The notes beneath the pieces are model-generated. The model was not told where the DNA came from. It saw only the letters and a list, made by a program, of their open reading frames with translations, and ran no database searches. The position numbers were made by a program, and so were the translations under genes. 44,958 nucleotides of DNA. Origin: Lingula anatina (taxonomy: Eukaryota; Brachiopoda; Lingulata; Lingulida; Lingulidae). The stretch lies in the NCBI RefSeq assembly GCF_001039355.2, contig NW_019775820.1:9423-54380 (forward strand). The letters are read 5' to 3'. This document shows positions 33,612 through 44,958 of the stretch, one piece after another; within the stretch, counting starts at the first letter, position 1; every line of letters begins with the position of its first letter.

Positions 33612-33935
33612 CTGTAAGTTTCAAGCCAAAAGGTACAATGGTTTTCCACTTATCGTGTTATCGGTGCTGCATATATGTTGAAAAAAGTGAAAAAACAGCA
33701 TAAATTCCCTAAGAGTGACCCGATCATGCTGATTTTCGAACTTGACCTGCGTATTATGAATATTCATCAGTTCTGCAAGTTTCAAATCAAAAGGCAAAAT
33801 GGTTTTCCACTTATCGTGTTATCGGTAAAGGGGCACGGCGACGGCGACGGCGGCGACAGCGACGACGGCGACGGCGACGACAGACGCAGATGATGGCTAT
33901 ATGTACAGACACATCTGTGTCTGTACATAAAAATG
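33612..33935. repeat. Dispersed repeat copy with palindromic end
   Basis: Shares with 24290-24612 and 40060-40240 the order: ...TGCTGAAAA, CGAACTTGACCTGCG, ATTATGAATATTCATCAG, CCACTTATCGTG, a cggcga microsatellite, GACGCAG, ATGGC, then a 30-base hairpin (33900-33929; 14-base arms around TC). It lies in the 3' flank or UTR of the coiled-coil gene. Confidence 0.85.
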
Positions 33936-34027
33936 ACTCTGACATGAAAGACTGACATCAAAGTGTCATCTCAGTGTTATCACATTTCCAGTTATTCATA
34001 ACTTTGGCAGTAACTGTTCAAAGTTTT

Positions 34028-37000
34028 TCATTGCGTGGTGCATTCTGAGGGTTGTTCATCAGCTTTAACGTCGTTTTTATCCCAGTCCACACCACCTGCC
34101 AGCCAGTTGTAGTTCTCACTGCTTTTCTGATCTGGAGAAGATCCTGTTGTCACCGGAGCAGGTCTTGCTGGGCTGGCACGAGGACTGTTGGTGACACCTG
34201 AAATGGTATATAGGACAGTACTTGACTGCATGAACTACATCAAGGCGTTCATGAAATACAATGCACTGATCATCAAAATTGACACGCGGATAGAAAGATA
34301 ATAGCCATTTGTGATCCAATTTGGTTGATGATTATATGGCAATATCAAATGAATGATTTTTCAATTCACTACACGTATAATACACAGGCTGTTGCAAATG
34401 TGTCAACATAAAAAAAACTTACGATCATATATGTCATTTGTTTTCATGAAATGTTTCATTATAAGCAGCTTTCACTTATTTATCTCTTACATAAGGCTTT
34501 AGCAGTAACATTTCCTCTTACCTTTAAGAGGCACCTTTGGAGCTTCGTCTAATGCTGGTGCTATTCCCGTCTTTCCCTTGTAATAGGATAGTTCTCTTTT
34601 CAGCAATTCTATCTTTTTCCTGTAAGAATCGGGCAATATGTTTTTAAAATAATATTTGAGATCTGCAGGTGTTTAGTTCAATGTCTCAGAAAAAAAGGGG
34701 ATTAAAGCTAATTCACACAGGTTTGAAAACAAAAATGGGAAAAGGCAACTAGAACTATCTTAGACAATTGTATTTTATTGCGTTATTTTCGTCTAATACA
34801 TGCAATATATCAAGTCTTTAAAAAATCAAAGAATATGTTAAATGACACAAAATGTCTATTTAAGATGAAAGAAAAAACTTAAAAACAATAACAGATGCAG
34901 CTACACAGCTAAAACAAAATGGATACTTACTGCAACAATAAAAACTGCACATTATCTACATCGACTACATGCAAATAGAAATAATTTACAACACATCTGT
35001 CAGACACCTCCCAACATTTTCACCAAACAAACTGACATGCCACTCACTTAAATTCAGACTTGTACAGTGTCAACTCCTTGACTTGACCCTCCAGTCCTGT
35101 CACTTGCTCCTTGAGCCTCTTGTTTTCAGTTTCAACAGTGAAGTACGCCACTCGACTGATGATGCCACTGCTGCTGCCAGACGAGCGCTGTGCACAGGTC
35201 TTGCAAGACTGGCTACCAAACTGGCTGACTGGAAATAAGATGAGAGCAATGCTTGGTAAAATGTGGCTACTCTGAGAGGCATTGAAAAATGAAAATATGA
35301 TAAATGTATGTTGCAGTAGATAAGATGCAACAGGGCTGCACCCGAGATATTTTAATAATGTTACATATGCTAAATAGAATCATTTGTGACAAATGTGATT
35401 TGTTAAGAAGTGTCATATTAACATACCAACTCATTGTGATCATAAGAAATCCAAATTTCAAACCTTTATTTTTAATTATGGACATTAATGCATTTAAATA
35501 AAATGACAGGGATTAACAGATTTTCTTGGAGAGGTAAGTCCGCCATACCCGTCACTTCAGCTTGTTCCTCACGTGCCTTACGCAGTTCATTTCTATATTC
35601 TGATACTTTGTTTTGAAGGTAATCATTATCATCCTTCAAAGATTTCAGTTTTTTCTTCAGAGGATCTATCTCCATCAAAAGGTCCCTCTTCAACTGAACA
35701 ATCTCCATGTTCTTGGCGCCTAGTTCTTGCTTCAGCTCTTCCAAGCTTTTTTCCTCTGGTTTTTTCATTTTAATATTTTCTTCTAATTGGAGGAGTTTTT
35801 GTTTTGTCTTTTCATGTTCTTCTTTCTCTTGCTCAAGTTCAGCATCTGCCTCCATGCAGCACTGCTGAAGGTGGCGAATCTCCTCCTGCTGACTGGTGTG
35901 ATCTCGGGCTTCTTGTAACAACTGAGGAAAATAATGAAAATCACTTTCAAGTAATCACAGAACTTCACAAAAAATTTAATGACCTTCCAATCAAAGAATA
36001 CAATACCATATAAAACACTGAAATTGTAATCAGAATGATGAACCCTTTTCACTTTTTAAAATTCTATCATAAATAAATATAATATGCATTCATTAGAGGA
36101 AAAAAAAAATAGAAAAAGAGAGCAGGAATATTATTTTCATTATCTCTGTGGACATAAAATATCCTTAGGATAAAAAGAAAGATTTTATACAAAGAAATTA
36201 TGCATAAAATCAATTCTAGACCAAATGTATACTGCCGCTAAAGTTTCAAACTCTGCTACAATACAAACCAACCTTTATGTGCTCCAGACCTTCCTGCAGG
36301 GATTTTTCTAGACTTTGAATCTTTTTCTTGGCTGCAGCAAGTGCTTTGTCTCTTCCCTTGGGCTTGTCCACATCTTCAGATGCATCTCCTTCCTCATTCT
36401 GCCCAGCCTGTATTACTTCCAATTTTCTTTTGGTTTCTTTGTGTTCTATCTTTTCTTGCTTAAGTTCATTGTCAGCCTCATCACAGCACTTCTCCATGTG
36501 GCGGATCTGCTCCAGGAAGTTATTTGTGGTGTCCTTAAATATACACAACAGGGGAGTAAGCGGCATTCACAGAGGACCTCCTCTATTTGCAGGTGGACTG
36601 AAGACAATCTACTCAGTTGCAACGATTCTTTCAAACTCCTTAACGTCTAATTCCATATAAATGTCTGAGACTGTTAGATCCAGATTAATTTCTTTCTTTA
36701 TACAACACAACCTTACAATTTTATGACACAAACACCCTTTCTTTACTGTACAATCTGTACCGAATACTTCAAAGCTGACAATTTATCTGGTGTAGTTTCT
36801 ATTATGGTCACAGTCTGTACTGCTGGAGCATGTGGGATTTTTACATAATTAATATTCAGTAGTTAACTCGTGCTACAATATAGTTTTCTAAAACTGGGAC
36901 ACATCATACAGTCTAGTTACATCAAATTACTTCCTAGGCCATTCACAGGCTGTCCCTATGAACCACCCATCATTTCCCCCCAAAAAAATTGCAAGCCATC

Positions 37001-38632
37001 CAGTCATCGTTTAAGGCTGCAGAGTGTTCAAATTATGGCTGGACAGCTCGTTTAGTATTAACATAAATTAGTGCATCTCACCTCCATTTTCTGATTTAGT
37101 TTCTTGATTTCAGCATTTAGGTCAGCTACCTGCTTTTCATACCCGGATCTCTCTTCCTCTTGCTTTGTAGAAGTCTGCAATGCAAGAAGAAATGCTTGTG
37201 TTATACCTGCTGAAGTTTGTGTCTCCAAAGATGCTGCATAGAGTGTGGAGGATATTATTTCTAATACCAATCAACTGCAGGAAGACACATAGAAGTACAT
37301 GACTGTTATATAGTAATATAACATTTCTACAGAATGGGGGTAGGATAAAGTTTTTACTGCTGGTGAGCATTGTTAGTTTTCAAAAAAATGCTGTATGATT
37401 TTACTTGTTTCTCTTCCAACAAAGCTTTTGTCGCATCTAGTTCCTCACTAAGCTTTTCCAGTCGTGTTCTAGCTTCAGTAAGCTCAGAGTTCAGGGCATC
37501 AATATGCTGAATTCCTTTCTCCTAATAGAAAAAAACCCTCATCAATCAAAACACTGTTTGAAAATAAAACAAAGCATTGTCTGGTTTACACTAACAAAAT
37601 TCCAATGCTAAGTTTGTAAATTGCTAACTTCACATTGAAAAAGCTGTATTAACAGAGGTTTATAAAAACATGCAATATAGATCTATGTCAAACTGTAGAT
37701 TTTTTCCATTCAGACTCACCTTAGTATCCAAAAACTCATCTTCTTTATTTTGCATCTCCTCTTGAAGTTCAGCAAACACTTCTTTAATTTCTCGTAGCTC
37801 CTCAGATAGCAGTTCTCTTTCCGAAGACATCTGTTAAAAATATTGTCAACAATACATACAAAATAGGAACTTACTCAAAACAAAAGAAGAGGTCCTAAAG
37901 AGATTAGATACACTTTGATAACTAAATAACTTCATTTTCACCACTTCTCTTAGCGCTAAAGGCAAACTTAAAATAACTGATACTAAAAGGTTTTATTTTG
38001 TATAGATCTGCAGTTTACTAGACTGCTTTTGGTTGAAAATGCCATACAAAATAACACTTTCCTTGAGTGTTGTTATGTCAAATCCAGTGAACTTATATGG
38101 TCATATAATCTATATGAAAGTCCAAAACAATCAAACCTCTTTGTGGAACTATAAAATATATCTTTTCAACCAACTCATCAACAGAATAAATTGTACAAAC
38201 TTGTAAAATATATCTTTTCAACCAACTCATCAACAGAATAAATTGTACAAACTTGATCAATCTGTTTCTCTTTGTCACACAGCTGAGATCTAAGCTCGTC
38301 TACTAGACTGGTAGTTTGTCCTTCCAGATTAAGTACCTGAAAGAAAATGCTATTTTAGGATACCTGAACAGCATAAAAAAAACACAGAGACTTGTGAAAC
38401 TATGAGGTAAACATTAAAGCAAACAAGTGGTTTTTAAAAGGGTCCATAACCTGAAATATTTTCATAAAACGAACATTTTTACAAAAATACACCCACAAAT
38501 ATACAGATAGAAACCAAAAAGTACAAACCTCATCCATCTCTTTTTGTTTCTCAGCTAGCTTAGCTTCAAGTTCTTCAACTGTACTCTGGAGGTTAGCAGT
38601 TTGTTCCTCTAAGACAAATACCTTTTTACAAA

Positions 38633-38679
<47 letters not shown>

Positions 38680-41600
38680 GTAATTACAATAATAATCTGA
38701 TCATGCTGATTTTGGAAAGGAACTACTCTTTTTGCTCAACATGAACGTTTTTTTTTTCAGACCCAGAAATATGTACACAATAGAAAGAAATTTTTAAAAA
38801 AATGCTTACTGTGCAAGTGTCATTGCAGCACCTCCCATGATTTTCTAACCTTAATAATTTATTTATGAGAGAGGGAGAGACTAGTTGGCACTAGTATTCC
38901 CTAAACTAAACGCAAAAAATTCAAAATGCACACCTAATGCACTATGTATTACCTCATCTGCCCTTTTTTCTTTCTCTGTAAGTTTAGCCTCCAGCTCATC
39001 AATGGTGTCTTGGAGGGCAGTGGTTTGTTCTTCAAGCCCATGAATCTGAGAAACAAAATATCCACATATTATCAACAAGAAGTATTCATTGGTAAGTCAC
39101 AGATAGGCTGATGGAATGACCTAGATGTCTAAAGCAACATACCCCCACTTCTTTGAAAGGAACCCTAACACACAATGAAGCTGATAAAGATTTTTCTGAA
39201 TGACATATAAGAAGGATTGTCATTTGGATGTTTGCTTAATACAGGATATATTTTGAAATCACGGCACACTGATGCCCGATACTATAAGGCACCTTTAACC
39301 TATCCCCTTACACTTCAAATACTAGCATTTAGGTATAACAAGATTTACCTGACTAGCTTTCTCCTCAAGTTGTATTTTTAGTGATTCCAAGGTAGTCTCT
39401 AGATTTTCTGCTCTGTTAGCTGCTGCAGCTTTTTCTTTCTCCATTGCCTGTAGCTGCTGTTGGGCATCTGACTGTTGCTGCATGACTCCTACTTGACCTT
39501 CTTTAGCCTGATATATATATATATAAAATGATAGATTCATACCGATTTCCAGTAAGAACCCAAATTTTTAACAAACAAAGCCACTCAGCAAATTAAGTAA
39601 GTAAGTAAAACAAACAAGGCAGCAAAGCTGTCAAATGTACAGACAAAAAGCAGGAAATAACAAAATAGGCTACTGTCAATTCTGATACAAAAGTATATAT
39701 ATACATTATGTTAAACTGCAAATTCAACATCAAATTTTAATTATGCTCAACAGGTAATACCAATGTAAGTAAAATGTGTACCAAGCATAAGGCTTCAGGC
39801 CCATGGAAGTTCAAGTTCACACTTTGAAAATGTAAAACTTCCAGAAAAAGAAGTCAATTAGACTGCTTTTCCAACGTCAGGCTGCATTTTAGTCCTGTAT
39901 TTCTTTTTTGAAAGTTTTGCAATCATAAGTAACATGGTTTTCTCATAATGGTCATCATGGCAGCAGCACCCAAAATTGTGTTTTCTTCTATTCTGATGCA
40001 ATATTACATAATGGTTTACAGCATAATGACAATCAATTTTTAATAAGAAAATATACCNTGAATATGCATCAGCTTGGAAAATAAAAAGCCAAAAAGTAAA
40101 ACTGCCCTCCACTTATCGTGTTAACAAGGAAAGTGCACGGCGCCGGCATCGGCATCGGCGACGGCATCGGCGACGGCATCGGCGACGACAGACGCAGGTG
40201 ATGGCAATATGTACAGACACTTCTGTGTCTGTACATAAAAACATAGTTTGGCACTAAAGGGTAAACTTAGCTAAATAAAATGCAAAATAAAACATGCACA
40301 CAAACAAAATCTTTTGCAAAAATAATCTAATCATGCTTATTTTTGAAGGGAATATTTTTTTAGTCCAAATAAAGTTGCTTGACAACAACATGAACAGGCA
40401 CAGAGATCAGAATAAATACAGACTGAAAAATATAATGTCTGCATATAAAAATAAAATTTACCTCATCCAATTCTTGTTGTTTCTCACACATCTGTGACTC
40501 AAGCAGATCCACTGTCTCCTGTTTCTCTGACAACTGGTTTCTTAACTTATCCACAACAGATTGGAAGTTGGCCTCTTTGTCCATGGCAGAATTTACAGTT
40601 TTCTGCAATTCTTCAAGCTTTGCAGTCAAATCTGAATTCTCGTCTACCTTTGAAATGAGGTCTTCTTTGAGCTGAAAGTAAAACATTCTATTCAAAGCTT
40701 CTCCAACTTAGTTTCCATATAGCATGTCATGTTAAAATTGTTAATACCAATCATGATCAGAAACTACAAATTTGTATGAACAGAAGTCTTGTTAATTTTG
40801 AACTGCTAACCAAACTTCCATAAACTGCTCCACATATTATCATATTTTGTGAAATGATGTAATAGAAAATATATAGATCATATATACCTTTGCTATTTCT
40901 TCTTGCAGTTCTGCTACAGTCAACTTTGATTTCTCCAGACTGTCCAAAAGATTTGTTTTCTGCTCCTCAAGATGATTTACCTAGAAAGAATAAGAAGTAG
41001 TTAAACTGGGTTTTAGGAAAACGGGCACAATTTGGAATTTTCACTTAATTTTAATTAAACAAAACAATTGTTTGACACAAACCATATAAGTTGATGCTTT
41101 CTCACAATGACAGAAAAACAAATTTCAGTTAAGTAAAGAAATGTTTCTATTTAGTCAGAAGTTTTTTGTAACAACACATACAGGCTGTGTATAATTATAC
41201 AATTATTTACAAATGTAGTGTATGCACATTAAAATATAATTTACCTCATCTAATTCTTGTTCTTTCTCACACATCTGTGACTCAAGCAGATCCACTGTCT
41301 CCTGTTTCTCTGACAACTGGTTTCTTAACTTATCCACAACAGATTGGAAGTTGACCTCCTTGTCCTTGGCAGAATTTACAGTTCTCTGCAATTCTTCAAG
41401 CTGTGCAGTCAAATCTGAATTCTCATCTACCTTTGAAATAAGGTCTTCTTTGAGCTGAAAGTAAACACACGATTCAAAGCTCCTCAAACTTAGTTTCCAC
41501 ATAGCATGTAATGTTAAAATTCTTACTACCATTCATGATTAGAAACTACAAATTTGTATGAACAAAAGTCTTGTGTTAATTTTGACAAACTGCTCAACAT

Positions 41601-43174
41601 ATTATCATATTTTGTGAAATGTTATTATAGAAAATACAGTAACATAGATCATAAAATGAACAAAAAAAAATATACCTTTATTATTTCTTCTTGCAGTTCT
41701 GCTACAGTCAACTTTGATTTCTCCAGACTGTCCAAAAGATTTGTTTTCTGCTTCTCAAGATGATTTACCTGGAAAGAATAAAATAAGAAGAAGTTTAACT
41801 GGGTTTAGGTTAACAGGCACAATTTGGAGTTTTCACCTAATTTAAATTAAAGTTAAACAAAACAATTGGTTTACACTAGCCATATACACTATTGGTTTCT
41901 AACAATGACATTAAAGCAAATTTCAGAAAAGTAAAGAAATCTTTCTATTGAATTGAAAGTTTTTTTCTATCAACACATACAGTCTGTATATAAATATTTA
42001 GTTAACCTCATCTAATTCTTGTTGTTTCTCACACATCTGTGACTCAAGCAGATCCACTGTCTCCTGTTTCTCTGACAACTGGTTTTTTAACTTATCCACA
42101 ACAGATTGGAAGTTGACCTCTCTGTCCTTGGCAGAATTTATGGTTTTCTGTAATTCTTCAAGCTGTGTAGTCAAATCTGAATTCTCATCTACCTTTGAAG
42201 TGAGGTCTTCTTTGAGCTGAAAGTAAAACATTCTATTCAAAGCTTCTCCAACTTAGTTTCCATATAGCATTACATGTTAAAATTGTTAATACCAATCATG
42301 ATCAGAAACTACAAATTTGTATGAACAGAAGTCTTGTGTTAATTTTGAACTATAACCAATTCCATGAACTGCTCCACATATTATCATATTTTGTGAAATG
42401 TTATAACAGAAAATACATAGATCATAAAATGAAAATATATATATATATACCTTTGTTATTTCTTCTTGCAGTTCTGCTACTGTCAACTTTAATTTCTCCA
42501 GACTGTCCAAAAGATTTGTTTTCTGCTCCTCAAGATGATTTACCTAGATAGAATAATAAGTAGTTAAACTTGGGTTTTGGTAACAGGCACAATTTGGAAT
42601 TTTCACCTAATTTAATTAAAACAATTGTTTGACACTAGCCATATATGCTATTGCTTTCTCACAAGGACATACAGGCAAATTTCCATAAAGTAATGTTTCT
42701 ATTGAGTCAGAAGTTTTTTTCTATCAACACATAAAGTCTATATATAAATATATAATTTACCTCATCTAATTCTTGTTCTTTCTCACACATCTGTGACTCA
42801 AGCAGATCCACTGTCTCCTGTTTCTCTGACAACTGGTTTCTTAACTTATCCACAACAGATTGGAAGTTGACCTCTCTGTCCTTGGCAGAATTTACAGTTT
42901 TCTGCAATTCTCCAAGCTGTGCAGTCAAATCTGAAATCTCATCTACCTTTGAAGTGAGGTCTTCTTTGAGCTGAAAGTCAAAACTCAGTATTCAGTATTT
43001 TTCCAACTAGGTTTCCTTATATTACATGTTAAAACTGTAACCATCATTTAGAAACTACAAATTTGTATGGTCAAAAGTCTGTGTTAATTATGAAATAACC
43101 TAACTTCCTCAAATAGCTAAACATACAAATATTCTGTGTAGTGTTATGAAGGAATATGTAAATTATGAAATGAG

Positions 43175-43206
<32 letters not shown>

Positions 43207-44958
43207 AATGTTTTCTTGCAATTCTGCTACAGTCAGCTTTGATTTTTCCAGACTGGCCAAAAGACTTGTGTTCTGCTCCTCACAATGATTTACCTTGATG
43301 GAATAAGTAGTAGTTGAACTGGGTTTTAGGTTAACAGGCATAGTTTGCAGTTTTTACCCAATTTAAATAAAACAATTGTATTATACTAGACATATATGCT
43401 ATTGCTTTCTCACAATGACATGCAGGCAAATTTCATAAGAGTAAAGAAATGTTTCTATTGAGTCATGTTTTGATATCAACACATGCAGTGTACACATTAA
43501 AATATAATTTACCTCGTCTAATTCTTGTTGTTTTTCACACATCTGTGACTCAAGCAGATCCACTGTCTCCTGTTTCTCTGACAACTGGTTTCTTAACTTA
43601 TCCACAACTGATTGGAAATTGACCTCTCTGTCCTTGGCAGAATTTACAGTTTTCTGCAATTCTTCAAGCTGTGCAGTCAAATCTGAATTCTCATCTACCT
43701 TTGAATTGAAATCTTCATTGAGCTGAAATTTAAAACCTAGTATTCAGTGCTTCTCCAAAAGTTTCCAGATAGTATGTTATGTTAGATTATTACTGTCATG
43801 GTGCTGCAATGGTCCCCAGAGTTCAGGTGGAAACTAGTTGTTAAGGCAAGGTGATACTGGAATGGAAACCAAATAAAGATGGTGGCCATAGCAGTCAAAT
43901 TTTCAAACAGGCATGCAAACATGCAGGCACGCATGGACAAGCGCAAAACATGATATCATTGTGAAATGCTAATCACACTTCCATAAACTGCAACACATAA
44001 TCATATTCTGTGAAACGTTATTATAAAAAAATACATGAATCATAAAATGAGATATATACCTTTCTGATGTCTTCTTGCAATTCTGCTACAGTCGACTTTG
44101 ATTTTTCCAGACTGGCCAACAGACTTGCTTTTTGCTCCTCGAGATGAATAACCTTAAAAGAATGATAAGTAAATAAAGGTTTTTGGATAAGAGGCCCAGG
44201 TTTTTATCAAATTAAAAGCAATTGCAAGATACTAAGTATATTTTCTATTGCTTTTCACAATAGGCATAAAAGCCAATTTCAATTGTTCAAAAAAGATATG
44301 TTTCTTGTGTGACAAAACATTTTTAATATCAAAATCATGTAACAATTAAATAAACAGCATAATCAACTCAACTTATTAAGTCCTATCAGCATTGCTAAAG
44401 CTTATATGACAAATATTTTTAAATATTTTGTATACCCACCCCAGTTGATTCTTTTCCTTTCTCTAACAAATCTCTCTGCAAATTTTCAATTTTAGCTTTC
44501 AGATTTGCGACATCTTCTTCAAGTTTTGGGACCTGTTGATTGAAAAAAAAAAACACTTTTGTAATTAAAAACAAACCAAAATAACTCATTTAAATTATAA
44601 TTTTAGTGTATTTCGTCTATTAGATATGCATTGACATCAAGTTGATGTCATACCATGTGTAGTTAAACAATGCCATTACTGATTCTCTTTCATTTATAGA
44701 ATGTTAATATTAAATTGCTCAATTGGCAAAGATGGCAAAAGTGGCTGGAAGCTTGAGAGATACCTGTTTAACCTTTTCCCGTAGCTCTGCATTATTCCAC
44801 CTCAAGTCAGAGAGTTCTGCAGCAGTAGCATTGAACTTTCTAAGCAGAAGGCTGCTCTGCTCCTTCTCCTGGCCCAATAGATGCTGGAACTCCCTGGCCT
44901 GCCTCATGTAGTCCCTATACTTCAATTCAAGATCTTCAGACTTTTTGAGGGCATCTGG
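34028..44958 (-). CDS. Long coiled-coil protein with tandem duplicated exon pairs (5' end beyond the window)
   Basis: Exons in coding order: 44958-44764 (partial), 44532-44440, five pairs 44152-44060/43722-43513, 43293-43201/42970-42761, 42543-42451/42216-42007, 41768-41676/41454-41245, 40980-40888/40671-40462, then 39507-39349, 39045-38953, 38621-38529, 38336-38253, 37830-37720, 37521-37405, 37174-37082, 36533-36273, 35921-35549, 35228-35048, 34619-34522, 34197-34028. Total 3636 nt, 1211 residues plus stop; all junctions in phase and nearly all phase 0. The protein is almost entirely heptad-rich (E/K/Q/L), with a CxxC (SCKTCA) before a last coil (FKKKIELLKRELSYYKGKTG) and a disordered Pro/Ser tail. 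I do not recognise the family; golgin-, centrosome- or scaffold-type proteins look alike by composition. An N at 40058 lies in one intron, so exons could be missing there. Confidence 0.82.
35549..36533 (-). other. Two paralogous exons with an IRH-CC-EAD coiled-coil motif
   Basis: Exon 36533-36273 contains IRHMEKCCDEADNELKQEK and exon 35921-35549 contains IRHLQQCCMEADAELEQEK, each followed by an EH-TK-KL helix. This is an older duplication than the 101-residue array, since the introns show no obvious similarity. The paired cysteines in a coiled coil could form disulphides or bind metal; that is speculation. Confidence 0.75.
38152..38255. repeat. 52-bp perfect tandem duplication covering a splice donor
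   Basis: 38152-38203 and 38204-38255 appear identical. Copy 2 includes the last bases of exon 38336-38253 and its donor (CAA|gtttgt); copy 1 therefore holds a second identical donor 52 bases further into the intron, whose use would shift the frame. Confidence 0.9.
38529..39507 (-). other. Related 31-codon coiled-coil exons and a 53-codon exon
   Basis: Exons 39045-38953 and 38621-38529 are each 31 codons and similar to each other (GLEEQTTALQDTIDELEAKL; VLEEQTANLQSTVEELEAKL). Both resemble the 31-codon exon of the tandem array (HLEEQK...LEKSK). Exon 39507-39349 (53 codons) is rich in Q and A. The recurring 31-codon length, seen also at 37174-37082 and 44532-44440, points to one ancestral exon. 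Confidence 0.75.
38634..38676. repeat. (TAA)n microsatellite
   Basis: About 14 copies of a trinucleotide, immediately upstream (in transcript sense) of the acceptor of exon 38621-38529. Confidence 0.9.
39601..40237. repeat. Dispersed repeat copy with palindromic end, interrupted by an N
   Basis: Contains acaaggcagcaaagctgtca, also at 23191, a segment like 24666-24766 (ATCATGG...GCAGC/GCAGTG, CATAATGAC), then the N (40058), then CCACTTATCGTG, a GGCATC/GGCGAC microsatellite and a 30-base hairpin (40208-40237). Lies in the intron between exons 40671-40462 and 39507-39349. Confidence 0.8.
40058..40058. other. Single N inside a repeat copy
   Basis: Probable contig join within the dispersed repeat, in an intron of the coiled-coil gene. 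Phase-0 exons flank it, so lost exons would leave no frame signature. Confidence 0.6.
40462..44152 (-). repeat. Five tandem copies of a two-exon, 101-residue coiled-coil module
   Basis: Each genomic unit of about 750-785 bp holds a 93-nt exon (31 codons, HLEEQKTNLLDSLEKSK type) and a 210-nt exon (70 codons, containing FQSVVDKLRNQLSEKQETVD) with their introns. Starts of the 210-nt exons: 43722, 42970, 42216, 41454, 40671. All exon borders are phase 0, so units can be added or lost without a frameshift. Introns are also clearly similar between units, which marks recent duplication or conversion; the 5'-most unit is the most diverged and has extra intron sequence at about 43780-43970. Confidence 0.95.

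Noticed and set aside
33825-33893. Acidic GDGDGGDSDDGDGD-type frame that looks like a low-complexity protein
   Set aside because: It is the cggcga microsatellite core of the dispersed repeat.

Overview
This window is eukaryotic, almost certainly from an invertebrate animal. Five genes are split into about 70 short exons with GT/AG borders, the introns are AT-rich and full of microsatellites, and the families are metazoan (INO80, a PARP14-like macrodomain protein) plus a D-cysteine desulfhydrase-type enzyme that vertebrates lack. I cannot name the species; a marine invertebrate such as a lancelet, mollusc or cnidarian would fit. All gene models are my own hand-built exon chains, checked by splice borders and by phase arithmetic.

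Layout. 1-494: a 195-bp imperfect palindrome and a TATA box. 495-6707 (+): a complete nine-exon PLP-dependent D-cysteine desulfhydrase/ACC deaminase-like gene. 7022-10243: a 1.6-kb block present twice, with one N at the join. 10340-11683 (-): a three-exon ChaC-type gamma-glutamylcyclotransferase with a CRE + TATA promoter. 14074-22883 (-): the 3' 20 exons of INO80, about 936 codons, with the N-terminal ~600 residues absent. 25744-33610 (-): 14 exons of a PARP14-like protein (RRM-like array, KH-like region, two macrodomains), cut at both ends. 34028-44958 (-): 24 exons of a long coiled-coil protein whose middle is five tandem copies of a 31+70-residue exon pair; its 5' end runs off the window.

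Five isolated Ns (5738, 8637, 23613, 33611, 40058) look like contig joins. Three abut copies of one dispersed repeat family, one sits between the two copies of the duplicated block, and two coincide with broken genes. Gene order across these points should not be trusted. A 779-bp pure A run inside an INO80 intron is also probably an assembly product.

The genes do not form an obvious pathway. The first two both touch cysteine/glutathione-linked thiol metabolism (D-cysteine breakdown, glutathione cleavage), but they are convergent neighbours across a suspect region, so co-function is only a guess. The most interesting biological signals are a second, frame-compatible copy of an INO80 exon (19578-19662), the CRE/TATA/CCAAT promoter of the ChaC gene, the recent 760-bp exon-pair expansion in the coiled-coil gene, and the one-exon-per-unit RRM-like array of the PARP14-like gene.
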